Assembly: GCF_002910915.1 (NCBI RefSeq)
Contig: NZ_NEUF01000139.1
Coordinates: 1 to 64,000 of the forward strand
Direction: 5' to 3'
Origin: Streptomyces sp. SM10
GTDB taxonomy: Bacteria; Actinomycetota; Actinomycetes; Streptomycetales; Streptomycetaceae
Length of the DNA: 64,000 nucleotides
The position numbers were made by a program, and so were the translations under genes. Of this stretch, positions 32,335 to 40,384 are shown one piece after another. Under the pieces are notes generated by a model. It made no database searches and had not been told where the DNA came from. It saw only the letters and a program-made list of their open reading frames with translations. Positions within the stretch are counted from its first letter, which is position 1; each line of letters begins with the position of its first letter.

Positions 32335-32861
32335 GCGACGGCCCCCGCCCCGCCCGCGGCCCGGAACTCCCGCAGCCGGTGGTAGGCCTCCAACCCGTCC
32401 GGCACCCACGTCCACGCGTCCAGGCGTTCCTCCAGCTCGGCGTCGGTCAGGAAGGTGTGCCAGGCGACCTCCTCCGCCTGCGGCCGCACGGGCAGCGCGC
32501 AGCGCACCTCGTACACGTACGACCACCAGCTGTGCGCCGGACTCTCGTAGAGGTACGTGAAGAGGGGCGTCGGGCGGGGGAGACCGGAGACCCCCAGCTC
32601 CTCCTCGGCCTCCCGCAGCGCGGCCTCGTCGTACGACTCGCCCGCGCCGACGACCCCGCCGACGAACATGTCGTGGTGCGAGGGGAAGACCAGCTTCGTG
32701 GCCGTCCTGCGGTGGACGAAGAGCCTGCCCTCCGGGTCCCTGGCCTCGATGAAGACGCAGCGGTGGCGCAGACCGCGGGCGGTCGCCTCGCCGCGGGCCA
32801 TCTGCCCGACCACCTCGTCGTTCTCGTCCACCAAGTCCAGGATCTCGTCAGCCGGATTCAT
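32331..32861 (-). CDS. NUDIX hydrolase
   Basis: This is a 176-residue NUDIX domain protein. The nudix box is visible as GGVVGAGESYDEAALREAEE followed by ELG, matching GX5EX7REUXEEXGU. The N-terminus (EILDLVDENDEVVGQMARGE) and the WWSYVYEVRCALP core resemble isopentenyl-diphosphate isomerase-like/YfcD-type NUDIX proteins. The substrate is unknown. The ATG at 32861 (MNPADE) is chosen; one three codons upstream at 32870 is the alternative. Its 5' end overlaps the 3' end of the upstream transporter gene, so they are cotranscribed. Confidence 0.92.
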   Translation of the reverse strand: MNPADEILDLVDENDEVVGQMARGEATARGLRHRCVFIEARDPEGRLFVHRRTATKLVFPSHHDMFVGGVVGAGESYDEAALREAEEELGVSGLPRPTPLFTYLYESPAHSWWSYVYEVRCALPVRPQAEEVAWHTFLTDAELEERLDAWTWVPDGLEAYHRLREFRAAGGAGAVA

Positions 32862-33765
32862 GGGGTCCATCCAACATCAATCGGTCGGCGGCGGTGGAAC
32901 CGTGCTTCTCCTTGCCCTCCGGCATCGCCGGGTGCAGTCCCAGCAGCACGATGCCGGCCACGATCGCCGCGAGCCCGGCGGCCTGCCAGGCCAGGGCGCC
33001 GGTGTCGGTGCGCACCTGGTCGCCGAGGAACCCGATCCCGCAGCCGATCCCGGCCAGGGGCTGCGCGGCGGTCAGCGCCGGCAGGGACATCCGCAGCGGC
33101 CCCGCCTCGAAGGCGCTCTGGACCAGGATCAGTCCGGTCACTCCCAGGACGAGGACGGCGTACGGGTACCAGCTCGTCAGCAGCGCGTCCCAGCCGTCGT
33201 CGGTCAGCCGCTCCCCGCTGAGCCGGGTCAGGGCGTCCTGCAGCCCGTAGAGGAGTCCTGCCGCCAGACCGAGGAGGACGGGGGTCCCCCGGGTCCGGGG
33301 GTGTCTGGCACAGGCGGTCAGGGCCAGGGCGAGACCGGCCACCACACCGATCACCAGCCACTGCCGCAGGGACGACGTCTCCGCCCGGCCGCCCTGGGGC
33401 TCGCCCGCCAGCAGGAACGCGGTGACGCCGCCCGCCAGCAGGCAGAGCCCTCCCCACCCCTGCCGCCCCAGCGACTGGCCCGTGCGGTGGCGTGAGAGGG
33501 CCATCGCGAAGAGGAGGTTGGTCGCCAGGAGCGGTTCGACGACGGAGACCTCGCCCTGACCGAGCGCCAGGGCGCCGAGGACCATTCCGCAGACCATCAG
33601 GCCCAGTCCGGCCAGCCAGCTCGGGACCCGCATCAGGTCGAGGAGCAGCCGGGGCGAGAGGAAGTCGCTCAGGGGGGCGCGGCGGGCGGCGTCCTGCTGG
33701 AGCACGAAGCCGAAGCCCAGGCAGCAGGCGGCGCCCACGGACAGCAGGATTACCAGCACCGACAC
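32848..33765 (-). CDS. DMT-family multidrug/metabolite transporter-like membrane protein
   Basis: This is a 305-residue protein with about nine to ten transmembrane helices and the DMT-family arrangement. The N-terminal helix starts directly (VLVILLSVGAACCLGFGFVL) and an EPLLATNLLFAMALSR segment follows helix 3. The hydrophilic C-terminal tail (PEGKEKHGSTAADRL) overlaps the nudix start. GTG at 33765 is the start. It heads the eamA-nudix-DUF202-DUF202 operon. The substrate is unknown; it diverges from the FAD-dependent dehydrogenase gene across a 163-base gap. Confidence 0.85.
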   Translation of the reverse strand: MSVLVILLSVGAACCLGFGFVLQQDAARRAPLSDFLSPRLLLDLMRVPSWLAGLGLMVCGMVLGALALGQGEVSVVEPLLATNLLFAMALSRHRTGQSLGRQGWGGLCLLAGGVTAFLLAGEPQGGRAETSSLRQWLVIGVVAGLALALTACARHPRTRGTPVLLGLAAGLLYGLQDALTRLSGERLTDDGWDALLTSWYPYAVLVLGVTGLILVQSAFEAGPLRMSLPALTAAQPLAGIGCGIGFLGDQVRTDTGALAWQAAGLAAIVAGIVLLGLHPAMPEGKEKHGSTAADRLMLDGPHESG

Positions 33766-33871
33766 GGTCCGACGATAGCCCGGCAGCCGTACAGGATCGG
33801 TGAGGGCGCCACCGCCGGACGGTTGACGTGGCGGCGGCCCGTACCGAAGATCTGACCCACAGGTAACTTGG

Positions 33872-33898
33872 CCCGCCGCGCCCGCCGCGCCCGCCGCT
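33872..33898. repeat. Three tandem copies of a CCCGCCGCG nonamer
   Basis: CCCGCCGCG occurs three times in a row, the last copy ending in T, within the divergent promoter gap before the FAD dehydrogenase. It lies 31 bases before that start. It may be only a GC-rich slippage tract. Confidence 0.6.
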
Positions 33899-33928
33899 GC
33901 CCCGCACCGCCCCGAAGGATGGAACCCC

Positions 33929-35584
33929 ATGGCGTACGACGCTGATGTGATCGTGATCGGGGCAGGACTCGCGGGGCTGGTGGCCACCGCCGAGCTCGTC
34001 GACGCGGGCCGCTCGGTGATCCTGCTCGACCAGGAACCCGAGCAGTCGATCGGCGGCCAGGCGCACTGGTCCTTCGGCGGGCTCTTCCTCGTCGACTCGC
34101 CCGAGCAGCGGCGGTTCCGGATCAAGGACAGCCACGAGCTGGCCCTCCAGGACTGGTACGGCACGGCCGGCTTCGACCGCGACGAGGACCACTGGCCGCG
34201 GAAGTGGGCCGAGGCGTACGTCGACTTCGCGGCCGGGGAGAAGCGGTCCTGGCTGCACGCCCAGGGGCTGCGCTTCTTCCCTGTCGTCGGCTGGGCGGAA
34301 CGCGGCGGTTACGACGCCAACGGCCACGGCAACTCCGTCCCCCGCTTCCACATCACCTGGGGGACCGGTCCGGGCGTCGTCGCCCCCTTCGAGCGGCGGG
34401 TGCGGGAGGGCATGGCGAAGGGCCTCGTCCAGGCGCGCTTCCGCCACCGGGTGACCGGCCTCGGCCGCTCGGCCGGAGCGGTCGACACCGTCACCGGCGA
34501 GATACTCCGGGAGAGCGGAGCCGGGCGGGGCACCGCGACCAGCCGCGAGGTCACGGGCACCTTCGAGCTCAGGGCACAGGCCGTGATCGTCACCTCCGGA
34601 GGCATCGGCGGCAACCACGACCTCGTGCGCGCCCAGTGGCCCGAGCGGCTGGGCACCCCGCCGGAGAAGATGCTCTCCGGGGTCCCCGCCCATGTCGACG
34701 GACTGATGCTGGGCATCGCCGAGAAGGCGGGCGGCCACCACATCAACCGCGACCGCATGTGGCACTACACCGAGGGCATCGAGAACTGGGACCCGATCTG
34801 GGACAGGCACGGCATCCGGATCCTGCCCGGCCCGTCCTCCCTCTGGCTGGACGCGCGCGGCAAGCGGCTGCCCGTCCCGCTGTTCCCGGGCTTCGACACC
34901 CTCGGCACCCTCGAACACATCATGGGGTCCGGACACGGCTACACCTGGTTCGTCCTGGACCGGAGGATCATCGGCAAGGAGTTCGCGCTCTCCGGTTCCG
35001 AGCAGAACCCGGACCTGACCGGGAAGTCGGTGCGCGACGTGATCGGCAGGGCCCGCGCCGACGTCCCCGGGCCGGTGAAGGCGTTCATGGACAACGGCGT
35101 CGACTTCGTCGTGGAGAAGGACCTCGGCGCGCTCGTGCGGGGAATGAACGCGCTCACCGGCGAAGGGCTCATCGACGAGGAGGACCTGCGCCGCGAGATC
35201 ACGGCCCGGGACCGCGAGATCGCCAACCCCTTCACCAAGGACCTCCAGATCACGGCGATCAACGGCGCCCGCTCCTACCTCGGCGACAAACTGATCCGCA
35301 CGGCGAAGCCGCACCGCATCCTCGACCCGGCCGCGGGCCCGCTCATCGCCGTACGGCTGAACATCCTGACCCGCAAGTCCCTCGGAGGGCTGGAGACGGA
35401 CCTGTCCTCCCGCGTCCTGACCGAGGAGGGGACCCCGCTGCCGGCGGTCTACGCGGCGGGGGAGGCTGCGGGCTTCGGCGGCGGTGGGGTCCACGGCTAC
35501 CGCTCCCTGGAAGGCACCTTCCTCGGCGGCTGCATCTTCTCGGGCCGGGCGGCCGGCCGGGCCGCGGCAGAGGCAACGGGCTGA
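33929..35584 (+). CDS. FAD-binding dehydrogenase (flavocytochrome c/ketosteroid dehydrogenase-like)
   Basis: This is a 551-residue flavoprotein of the FAD_binding_2 family. The Rossmann dinucleotide motif VIVIGAGLAGLVATAEL is at the N-terminus, followed by GGQAHWSFGGLFLVD; the second FAD contact VTSGGIGGNHDLVRAQWPE lies near residue 215, and the C-terminal AGEAAGFGGGGVHGYRSLEG completes the site. Related enzymes desaturate or reduce steroids, fumarate or polycyclic substrates; this long streptomycete form is usually listed only as FAD-binding dehydrogenase. There is no signal peptide and no membrane helix. The ATG at 33929 follows GAAGGATGGAACCCC. Confidence 0.92.
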   Translation: MAYDADVIVIGAGLAGLVATAELVDAGRSVILLDQEPEQSIGGQAHWSFGGLFLVDSPEQRRFRIKDSHELALQDWYGTAGFDRDEDHWPRKWAEAYVDFAAGEKRSWLHAQGLRFFPVVGWAERGGYDANGHGNSVPRFHITWGTGPGVVAPFERRVREGMAKGLVQARFRHRVTGLGRSAGAVDTVTGEILRESGAGRGTATSREVTGTFELRAQAVIVTSGGIGGNHDLVRAQWPERLGTPPEKMLSGVPAHVDGLMLGIAEKAGGHHINRDRMWHYTEGIENWDPIWDRHGIRILPGPSSLWLDARGKRLPVPLFPGFDTLGTLEHIMGSGHGYTWFVLDRRIIGKEFALSGSEQNPDLTGKSVRDVIGRARADVPGPVKAFMDNGVDFVVEKDLGALVRGMNALTGEGLIDEEDLRREITARDREIANPFTKDLQITAINGARSYLGDKLIRTAKPHRILDPAAGPLIAVRLNILTRKSLGGLETDLSSRVLTEEGTPLPAVYAAGEAAGFGGGGVHGYRSLEGTFLGGCIFSGRAAGRAAAEATG

Positions 35585-35587
35585 TCG

Positions 35588-35655
35588 TCCCCGGCCGGGA
35601 CCGCCGGGACCCGGCCGGAGGTCCCCGGCCGGGTGGCGGCGACCCGGCCGGACGT
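35588..35655. terminator. GC-rich region with repeated CCGGCCGGG, likely terminator
   Basis: CCGGCCGGG or its inverse occurs four times in 68 bases, alternating with GGCGGC spacers, so several hairpins are possible. It lies in the gap between the convergent FAD-dehydrogenase and ASCH genes, starting 4 bases after the first stop codon. The gap from 35656 to 35720 shows nothing else. Confidence 0.45.
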
Positions 35656-35720
35656 CGCCGTAACGGGCGTCGCGGGCGCCACGGGCGGCTCACCGGCCCA
35701 GAGGCGCTCCGGAGGCGCCG

Positions 35721-36146
35721 TCAGGCGAGCCGCTCCACCACCCGGAAGCGCTCCGCCACGATCATCGTCGAGTCGTCCACCGTGAACAGCGGGTCCCCGA
35801 GTGCCTCCCGCATCTCCTCCCCGTGCCAGAACTCCTCCTGCCCCGCCCGCCACTCGGCCACCGACGCGTATCCCTCGCCCTCGTCGAGCGCGTGGCGCAG
35901 GCCCACCGACCCCAGCGGCACGACGCGCACCTCCGTGAGCTCGACCACGGCGACCTCCCGCCCGGCGGAGTCGATGAGGGCGGACCGCTCACCCACCGGC
36001 GGGAGCTCCTCGCGCTCCGCCTCGAACTCCGCGAGCAGCCCGGAGGTGCAGACCTTCTCGCCCGAGAGCACGGCCGCCACCAGACAGTCGCGCAGGGGCC
36101 CGGGGTAGGCGAGGAGGAGGGGCTTGAGCGGTTCACGGTTCTCCAT
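35721..36146 (-). CDS. ASCH-domain protein
   Basis: This is a 141-residue single-domain protein. The ASCH fold is suggested by the N-terminal region with EKVCTSGLLAEFEAE, the central VVELTEVRVVPLGSV strand segment, and the C-terminal DDSTMIVAERFRVVERL. ASCH domains have a PUA-like beta-barrel and probably bind RNA or modified nucleotides; some act as amidohydrolases on N4-acetylcytidine (YqfB). Which applies here is not known. The ATG at 36146 gives a standard length. The gene is monocistronic, convergent with the FAD dehydrogenase and divergent from the next gene. Confidence 0.85.
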   Translation of the reverse strand: MENREPLKPLLLAYPGPLRDCLVAAVLSGEKVCTSGLLAEFEAEREELPPVGERSALIDSAGREVAVVELTEVRVVPLGSVGLRHALDEGEGYASVAEWRAGQEEFWHGEEMREALGDPLFTVDDSTMIVAERFRVVERLA

Positions 36147-36387
36147 GGCGGCAGTGTGGCACGCGTCACCTCGCCTCCACCCGCCACTCCCGCAACGCGC
36201 TCGCGAACTGCGCGAATGGTCCGTACCGCCCCTCGATTCGGCCAACTGCATGGCTTGTGAACGTAGTTGGGGTATGTCCGCTCTTGACTCGGAGCATTGC
36301 CTACCGGTTTGCTGTGCGCGATCGTTTGCTCGCACACGGCATCGAAATGTGCCGATCTCATGCCGAAGTCGAAAAGGAAGCCTGCGG

Positions 36388-37350
36388 ATGTCTCCGCCTC
36401 CGCCGCCCCTGGGCCGTTCCCGACGCAAGGGCGGACGCTCGGACCGCTCCTTCGACCCGGCTCTCGGCGACAGCGAACTCATCGACGTACGGACACAGTT
36501 CGCCCAGGGGCGCTGGACCAGGGCGCGGTCCCTGCTCGTCGCCACGGGCAGTGACTGGGACCGCCGGGGACATCGGCTCCTCGCCCTCGCCGCCGTCCCC
36601 TCGGCCGCCGGCTGGGCGCGCGACTGGCTGCTCGCCGAACCGGACAGCCCCGACGCCACGACACTCCTGGCCTGCGCCGCTGTCGCCCGCGCCCAGCGGC
36701 CCAGGGCCGCCGCCGGTGAGAGCGGCCGGGCGCGCGAGGCATGCCTGGCCGCCGCCGCGCTCGACCCCGCCGACCCCACCCCCTGGCTCGGCCTGATGGC
36801 CCTGGAGCGCACGCACGGGACCCGGACGGAGGTCGCACGGCACTTCGAGGAGATCCGTGCCCGGCACCCCGAACACCACCACGCCCACCACCTCATGACC
36901 GCGGGGCTCGCCGAGGCGCACCCGGAGAGCGACCCCCTCCACGAGGTGTACGACTTCGCCGCGTGGGCCGCGGAACAGGCCCCGGCCGACTCGCCGCTCG
37001 CCGTGCTCCCCGTCGTCGCCCATGCCGAGCGCTACCGCGTCCTGGCCGCGGCCGGTGCCGTGTCCGACGACCCGGCGGCCTCCGGACACTGGTCGGGGCG
37101 CCGTGCCCGACAGGTGATGAAGGCCGCCTTCGACTGGTGGCTCGAATGGGAACGCGAGGACCACCCCCGCCACCGCGCCGATCTCAACTTCCTCGCCCAC
37201 GCCAAGATCTGCGAGGGCCGCCCCGCCGAGGCCGCCGCCCTGTTCCACCGCATCGGCCCCCACGCGACCGAGGCGCCGTGGTCGTACGCCGGCCACGATC
37301 CCCACACCGCATTCCTCGCCGCGCGCACCCTCGCGCTCGGTTCCCCCTGA
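36388..37350 (+). CDS. Tetratricopeptide-like hypothetical protein
   Basis: This is a 320-residue cytoplasmic protein of alternating helices resembling TPR repeats, e.g. ELIDVRTQFAQGRWTRARSL, then AREACLAAAALDPADPTPWL and CEGRPAEAAALFHRIGP. The N-terminus is basic and proline-rich. It shows no catalytic motif. The ATG at 36388 lies seven bases after AAAGGAAG. An alternative ATG 27 bases upstream is in another frame and has poor coding bias. The gene is 35 bases upstream of the APC permease on the same strand. The 241 bases before it hold no gene, only an AT-richer stretch (36240-36350) that is probably its promoter. Confidence 0.75.
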   Translation: MSPPPPPLGRSRRKGGRSDRSFDPALGDSELIDVRTQFAQGRWTRARSLLVATGSDWDRRGHRLLALAAVPSAAGWARDWLLAEPDSPDATTLLACAAVARAQRPRAAAGESGRAREACLAAAALDPADPTPWLGLMALERTHGTRTEVARHFEEIRARHPEHHHAHHLMTAGLAEAHPESDPLHEVYDFAAWAAEQAPADSPLAVLPVVAHAERYRVLAAAGAVSDDPAASGHWSGRRARQVMKAAFDWWLEWEREDHPRHRADLNFLAHAKICEGRPAEAAALFHRIGPHATEAPWSYAGHDPHTAFLAARTLALGSP

Positions 37351-37385
37351 CGCACGTTGTTATCGACGAAGGGACCATCCCCGCC

Positions 37386-38957
37386 ATGTCGACGGGCAGA
37401 ACAGATACGAGCGAGACCGGCACCACCGGGACGACCGGCGACACCGGCGGGATCAACACCTACAAGGGTGAGGAACGCGCCCTGCGCGCCGACCGGCTGG
37501 GCACCCCCGGGCTGCTCCTCTCCGTCCTCGCGGCGAGCGCCCCCCTGATGGTCGTCGCGGGCGTGATGCCCACGGTCTTCGGCGTGATGGGGATCGTCGG
37601 ACAGCCCCTGCTCTACGTCATCCTCGGCATCGTCCTGATGCTGTTCGGCGTCGGCTACGCGGAGATGAGCCGCCACGTCCACAACGCCGGCGCCTTCTAC
37701 GCGTACATCGCCCGCGGGCTCGGCGCCACGGCCGGCGCGGGTGCCTCGCTCGTCGCCCTCGTCGCCTACAGCGCCATGCAGGTCGGCATCTACGGCATCC
37801 TCGGCTTCGAGGTCTCCGGCCTCTTCGCCACCTACCTCGACATCGAGCTCGGGTGGTGGATCCCCGCCCTGCTCGCCGTGGCCGTCGTCGGCGTGCTGGG
37901 CTGGCTGAAGATCGACCTCAACGCCAAGGTCCTCGGTGTACTGCTCGTCATCGAGTGCGCCCTCGTGGTCATCTTCGACATCGCCGCCGTCGGCAAGCCC
38001 GGGCCCGAGGGCCTGTCCTTCCACGCGTTCAACCCCGAGACCCTCACCGGGGCGGGCCTCGGCACCGCGCTCTGCTTCTGCATCGCCGCGTTCGTCGGCT
38101 TCGAGCAGGCCCCGGTGTACGCCGAGGAGACCAGCCGCCCGCAGGTCGTCGTGTCCCGCGTCATGTTCCTCGCCGTCGGCTACGCCGCCCTCTTCCTCGC
38201 CGTCAGCTCCTGGGCGCTCACGGTCGCCGCGGGCCCCTCCTCCATCGCGGACCTCTCGCTCAAGGAGGGCCCGGGCATGCTCTTCGGCCTCACCGAGGAG
38301 CGGCTCGGCGCCACCTTCACCGACGTCCTGCACGTCCTCTTCGTCACCGGCATGTTCGCGGCGCTGCTCAGCTTCCACAACGTGGTCGCCCGCTACGCGT
38401 TCGCCATGGGCCGCGAAGGACTGCTGCCCGCCGCCTTCGGCCGCACCAACAAGGCGAGCGGCGCCCCCGCCACCGGCTCGATGCTCCAGTCCGTGCTGTC
38501 CGCCGTGATCGTGCTCGCCTTCGCCCTCACCGACGACAACCCGGCCGGTGACCCGACCGCCCCCGTCCTGCACCTGTTCACCTGGATGGGCAACGTCGGC
38601 GCGCTCGGAGTCATCGTGCTGATGGCCGCGGCCTCCTTCGCCGTCATCGTGTTCTTCGTACGGCGCGGCGCCGGCCGGGCCCAGGCGCCCCGGCTGGTGG
38701 CCTCGGGTCTCGCGGGCCTGGCCCTGCTGGCCATCGCCGTCCTCACCGTCCGGGACTTCGACGTCCTGGTCGGCTCGGGACCCGGCTCGTCCCTGAACTG
38801 GCTGCTGCCCGGCGTCATCGTCCTGGCCCTCGCCGTCGGCCTGGCCTACGGGGCGGTGCTGCGCCGCACCAAGCCCGACGTCCACGCGCGCATCGGCCTC
38901 GGCAACGAGGCGTTCCAACTGGAGAAGGCGGCGGAGAGCACCACCGCGCCGCGCTGA
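37386..38957 (+). CDS. APC-superfamily amino acid permease
   Basis: This is a 523-residue membrane transporter with about 12 helices. The N-terminal tail is Thr/Gly-rich low complexity (ETGTTGTTGDTGG), followed by the first helix region VLAASAPLMVVAGVMPTVF. The family-typical FYAYIARGLGATAGAG and FVGFEQAPVYAEETSRP (helix 6 break) are present. It probably imports an amino acid or amine by cation symport; the substrate is unknown. The ATG at 37386 follows GAAGGGACC. It probably forms an operon with the TPR-like gene. Confidence 0.92.
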   Translation: MSTGRTDTSETGTTGTTGDTGGINTYKGEERALRADRLGTPGLLLSVLAASAPLMVVAGVMPTVFGVMGIVGQPLLYVILGIVLMLFGVGYAEMSRHVHNAGAFYAYIARGLGATAGAGASLVALVAYSAMQVGIYGILGFEVSGLFATYLDIELGWWIPALLAVAVVGVLGWLKIDLNAKVLGVLLVIECALVVIFDIAAVGKPGPEGLSFHAFNPETLTGAGLGTALCFCIAAFVGFEQAPVYAEETSRPQVVVSRVMFLAVGYAALFLAVSSWALTVAAGPSSIADLSLKEGPGMLFGLTEERLGATFTDVLHVLFVTGMFAALLSFHNVVARYAFAMGREGLLPAAFGRTNKASGAPATGSMLQSVLSAVIVLAFALTDDNPAGDPTAPVLHLFTWMGNVGALGVIVLMAAASFAVIVFFVRRGAGRAQAPRLVASGLAGLALLAIAVLTVRDFDVLVGSGPGSSLNWLLPGVIVLALAVGLAYGAVLRRTKPDVHARIGLGNEAFQLEKAAESTTAPR

Positions 38958-39034
38958 CCGCCGTTTCTTACCGAAGCATGACGCGAACCCGTGGCCCCTG
39001 GTGAAGAGCGGGCCGCGGGTGGTCGAATGAGCGG

Positions 39035-39772
39035 GTGAACAACCCCCCTCCCGGCCCCCCTCCCGACTCCGGCGGCACGCCCGTCGGGCGCCGTCTGGTC
39101 CTGACCATGCTCGGCCTCGGCGCCGCCGGTGTGGCGGCCGCACCCGTCCTCCAGGGCGCGGTCGAGAGCGGGCTGGGGGCCGTCGCCGACAAGGACCCCA
39201 CCGGGCTCAGCGGCCTGCTGCCCAACGGCGGCGGCTTCCGCTACTACTCCGTCACCTCCTCGGTGCCGCGCAAGACCTCCGCGGACTACAGGCTGACCGT
39301 GGACGGCCTGGTCGACCGACCGGCGACGTACACGCTGGACAGCCTGAAGGCGCTGCCGCAGACCCGTCTCGTACGGGACGTCCAGTGCGTCACCGGCTGG
39401 CGGGTGCCCGAGACCCCGTTCGAAGGCGTCACGCTCTCGGCGCTGCTCGACGCGGCGGGCGTGCGGTCCGGTGCCAAGGCGATCCGCTTCACCTGCTTCG
39501 ACGGCGCGTACAGCGAGAGCCTCACCCTGGAACAGGCCCGCCGGCCGGACGTCCTGGTCGCCCTGCGCATGCAGGACAAGGCGCTGGCCCACTCCCACGG
39601 CGGCCCGGTCCGGCTGTACGTCGCCCCCATGTACTTCTACAAGTCCGCAAAATGGCTTTCCGGGATCACCGTCACCGACTCCGTGCGCCCCGGCTATTGG
39701 GAGGAGCTCGGCTATGACGTCGACGCCTGGGTGGGCCGTTCGAACGGACGGGACGACGCCCCTACTGTCTGA
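39035..39772 (+). CDS. Molybdopterin-dependent sulfite oxidase-fold protein (MsrP-like)
   Basis: This is a 245-residue oxidoreductase of the sulfite-oxidase molybdopterin family. The Mo-ligand Cys118 lies in VRDVQCVTGWRV, and family segments FEGVTLSALLDAAGV and RPDVLVALRMQDKALAHSHG follow. The N-terminus is proline-rich, then GRRLVLTMLGLGAAGVAAAP, which looks like a twin-arginine leader or anchor, so the enzyme should act outside the membrane. The GTG at 39035 is the start. A cytochrome b gene overlaps its 3' end by 59 bases. The pair resembles MsrPQ, which repairs oxidised methionine, or a sulfite/nitrate-like oxidoreductase. Confidence 0.88.
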   Translation: MNNPPPGPPPDSGGTPVGRRLVLTMLGLGAAGVAAAPVLQGAVESGLGAVADKDPTGLSGLLPNGGGFRYYSVTSSVPRKTSADYRLTVDGLVDRPATYTLDSLKALPQTRLVRDVQCVTGWRVPETPFEGVTLSALLDAAGVRSGAKAIRFTCFDGAYSESLTLEQARRPDVLVALRMQDKALAHSHGGPVRLYVAPMYFYKSAKWLSGITVTDSVRPGYWEELGYDVDAWVGRSNGRDDAPTV

Positions 39773-40379
39773 ACACGGCCCGAGGGTCCGGCGCTTCAGC
39801 GCCGCCGAGCGCTGGGTGCACCGCACCACGGCCTGGCTGGTGCTGCTCTGCGTGGCCACGGCCGCCTGCCTGTACGTACCCCAGCTGGCGCAGCTCGTCG
39901 GCCGCCGCCACCTCGTGGTGACCGTCCACGAGTGGTCCGGGCTCCTGATCCCCGTGCCGCTCCTGGCGGGGCTGGTCTCCAGGGCGCTGCGCGCCGACCT
40001 CTCGCGGCTCAACCGCTTCGGGCCGCACGACCACCGGTGGCTGCGGGCCGTGCTGCGCCGCGACCGGACACCGGGCTCCCGGCCGGCCGGGAAGTTCAAC
40101 GCGGGCCAGAAGCTCTACGCCGCGTGGATCGCGGGCGCCGTGCTCGTGATGCTGGGCACCGGGCTGCTGATGTGGTTCACCGGGATCGCCCCGCTGGTGT
40201 GGCGCACGGGCGCGACCTTCGTGCACGACTGGCTCGCGCTCGCGATCGGCATCGTCCTCGCCGGGCACATGGCGAAGGCGCTCGCCGACCCGGAGGCACG
40301 CCGTGGCATGCGTACCGGGTCGGTCGAGCGCCCCTGGGCCCGTGCCGAGCACCCGTTGTGGCGGGAGCCGGAGGAGTAG
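39714..40379 (+). CDS. Cytochrome b561-type membrane subunit
   Basis: This is a 221-residue membrane protein with four helices. Candidate heme ligands are His in RWVHRTTAWLVLL, His in VTVHEWSGLLIP, His in FVHDWLALAIG and His in LAGHMAKAL, fitting a di-heme cytochrome b. The ATG at 39714 has GGGAGGAG upstream, which decides the start although it overlaps the preceding molybdoenzyme gene by 59 bases. It probably passes electrons between the quinone pool and the molybdoenzyme. It converges on the gluconate permease with only 5 bases between the stops. Confidence 0.88.
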   Translation: MTSTPGWAVRTDGTTPLLSEHGPRVRRFSAAERWVHRTTAWLVLLCVATAACLYVPQLAQLVGRRHLVVTVHEWSGLLIPVPLLAGLVSRALRADLSRLNRFGPHDHRWLRAVLRRDRTPGSRPAGKFNAGQKLYAAWIAGAVLVMLGTGLLMWFTGIAPLVWRTGATFVHDWLALAIGIVLAGHMAKALADPEARRGMRTGSVERPWARAEHPLWREPEE

Positions 40380-40384
40380 CCCCC

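Noticed and set aside
33872..33898. Nonamer repeats here and at 55211-55237 considered as CRISPR-like or regulatory arrays
   Set aside because: There are only three copies without spacers, in low-complexity GC-rich DNA; slippage is a simpler explanation.
36361..36554. Alternative ATG (MPKSKRK) 27 bases upstream of the TPR-like gene
   Set aside because: It is in a different frame that ends soon and has poor codon bias; the ATG at 36388 has the better-placed ribosome site.
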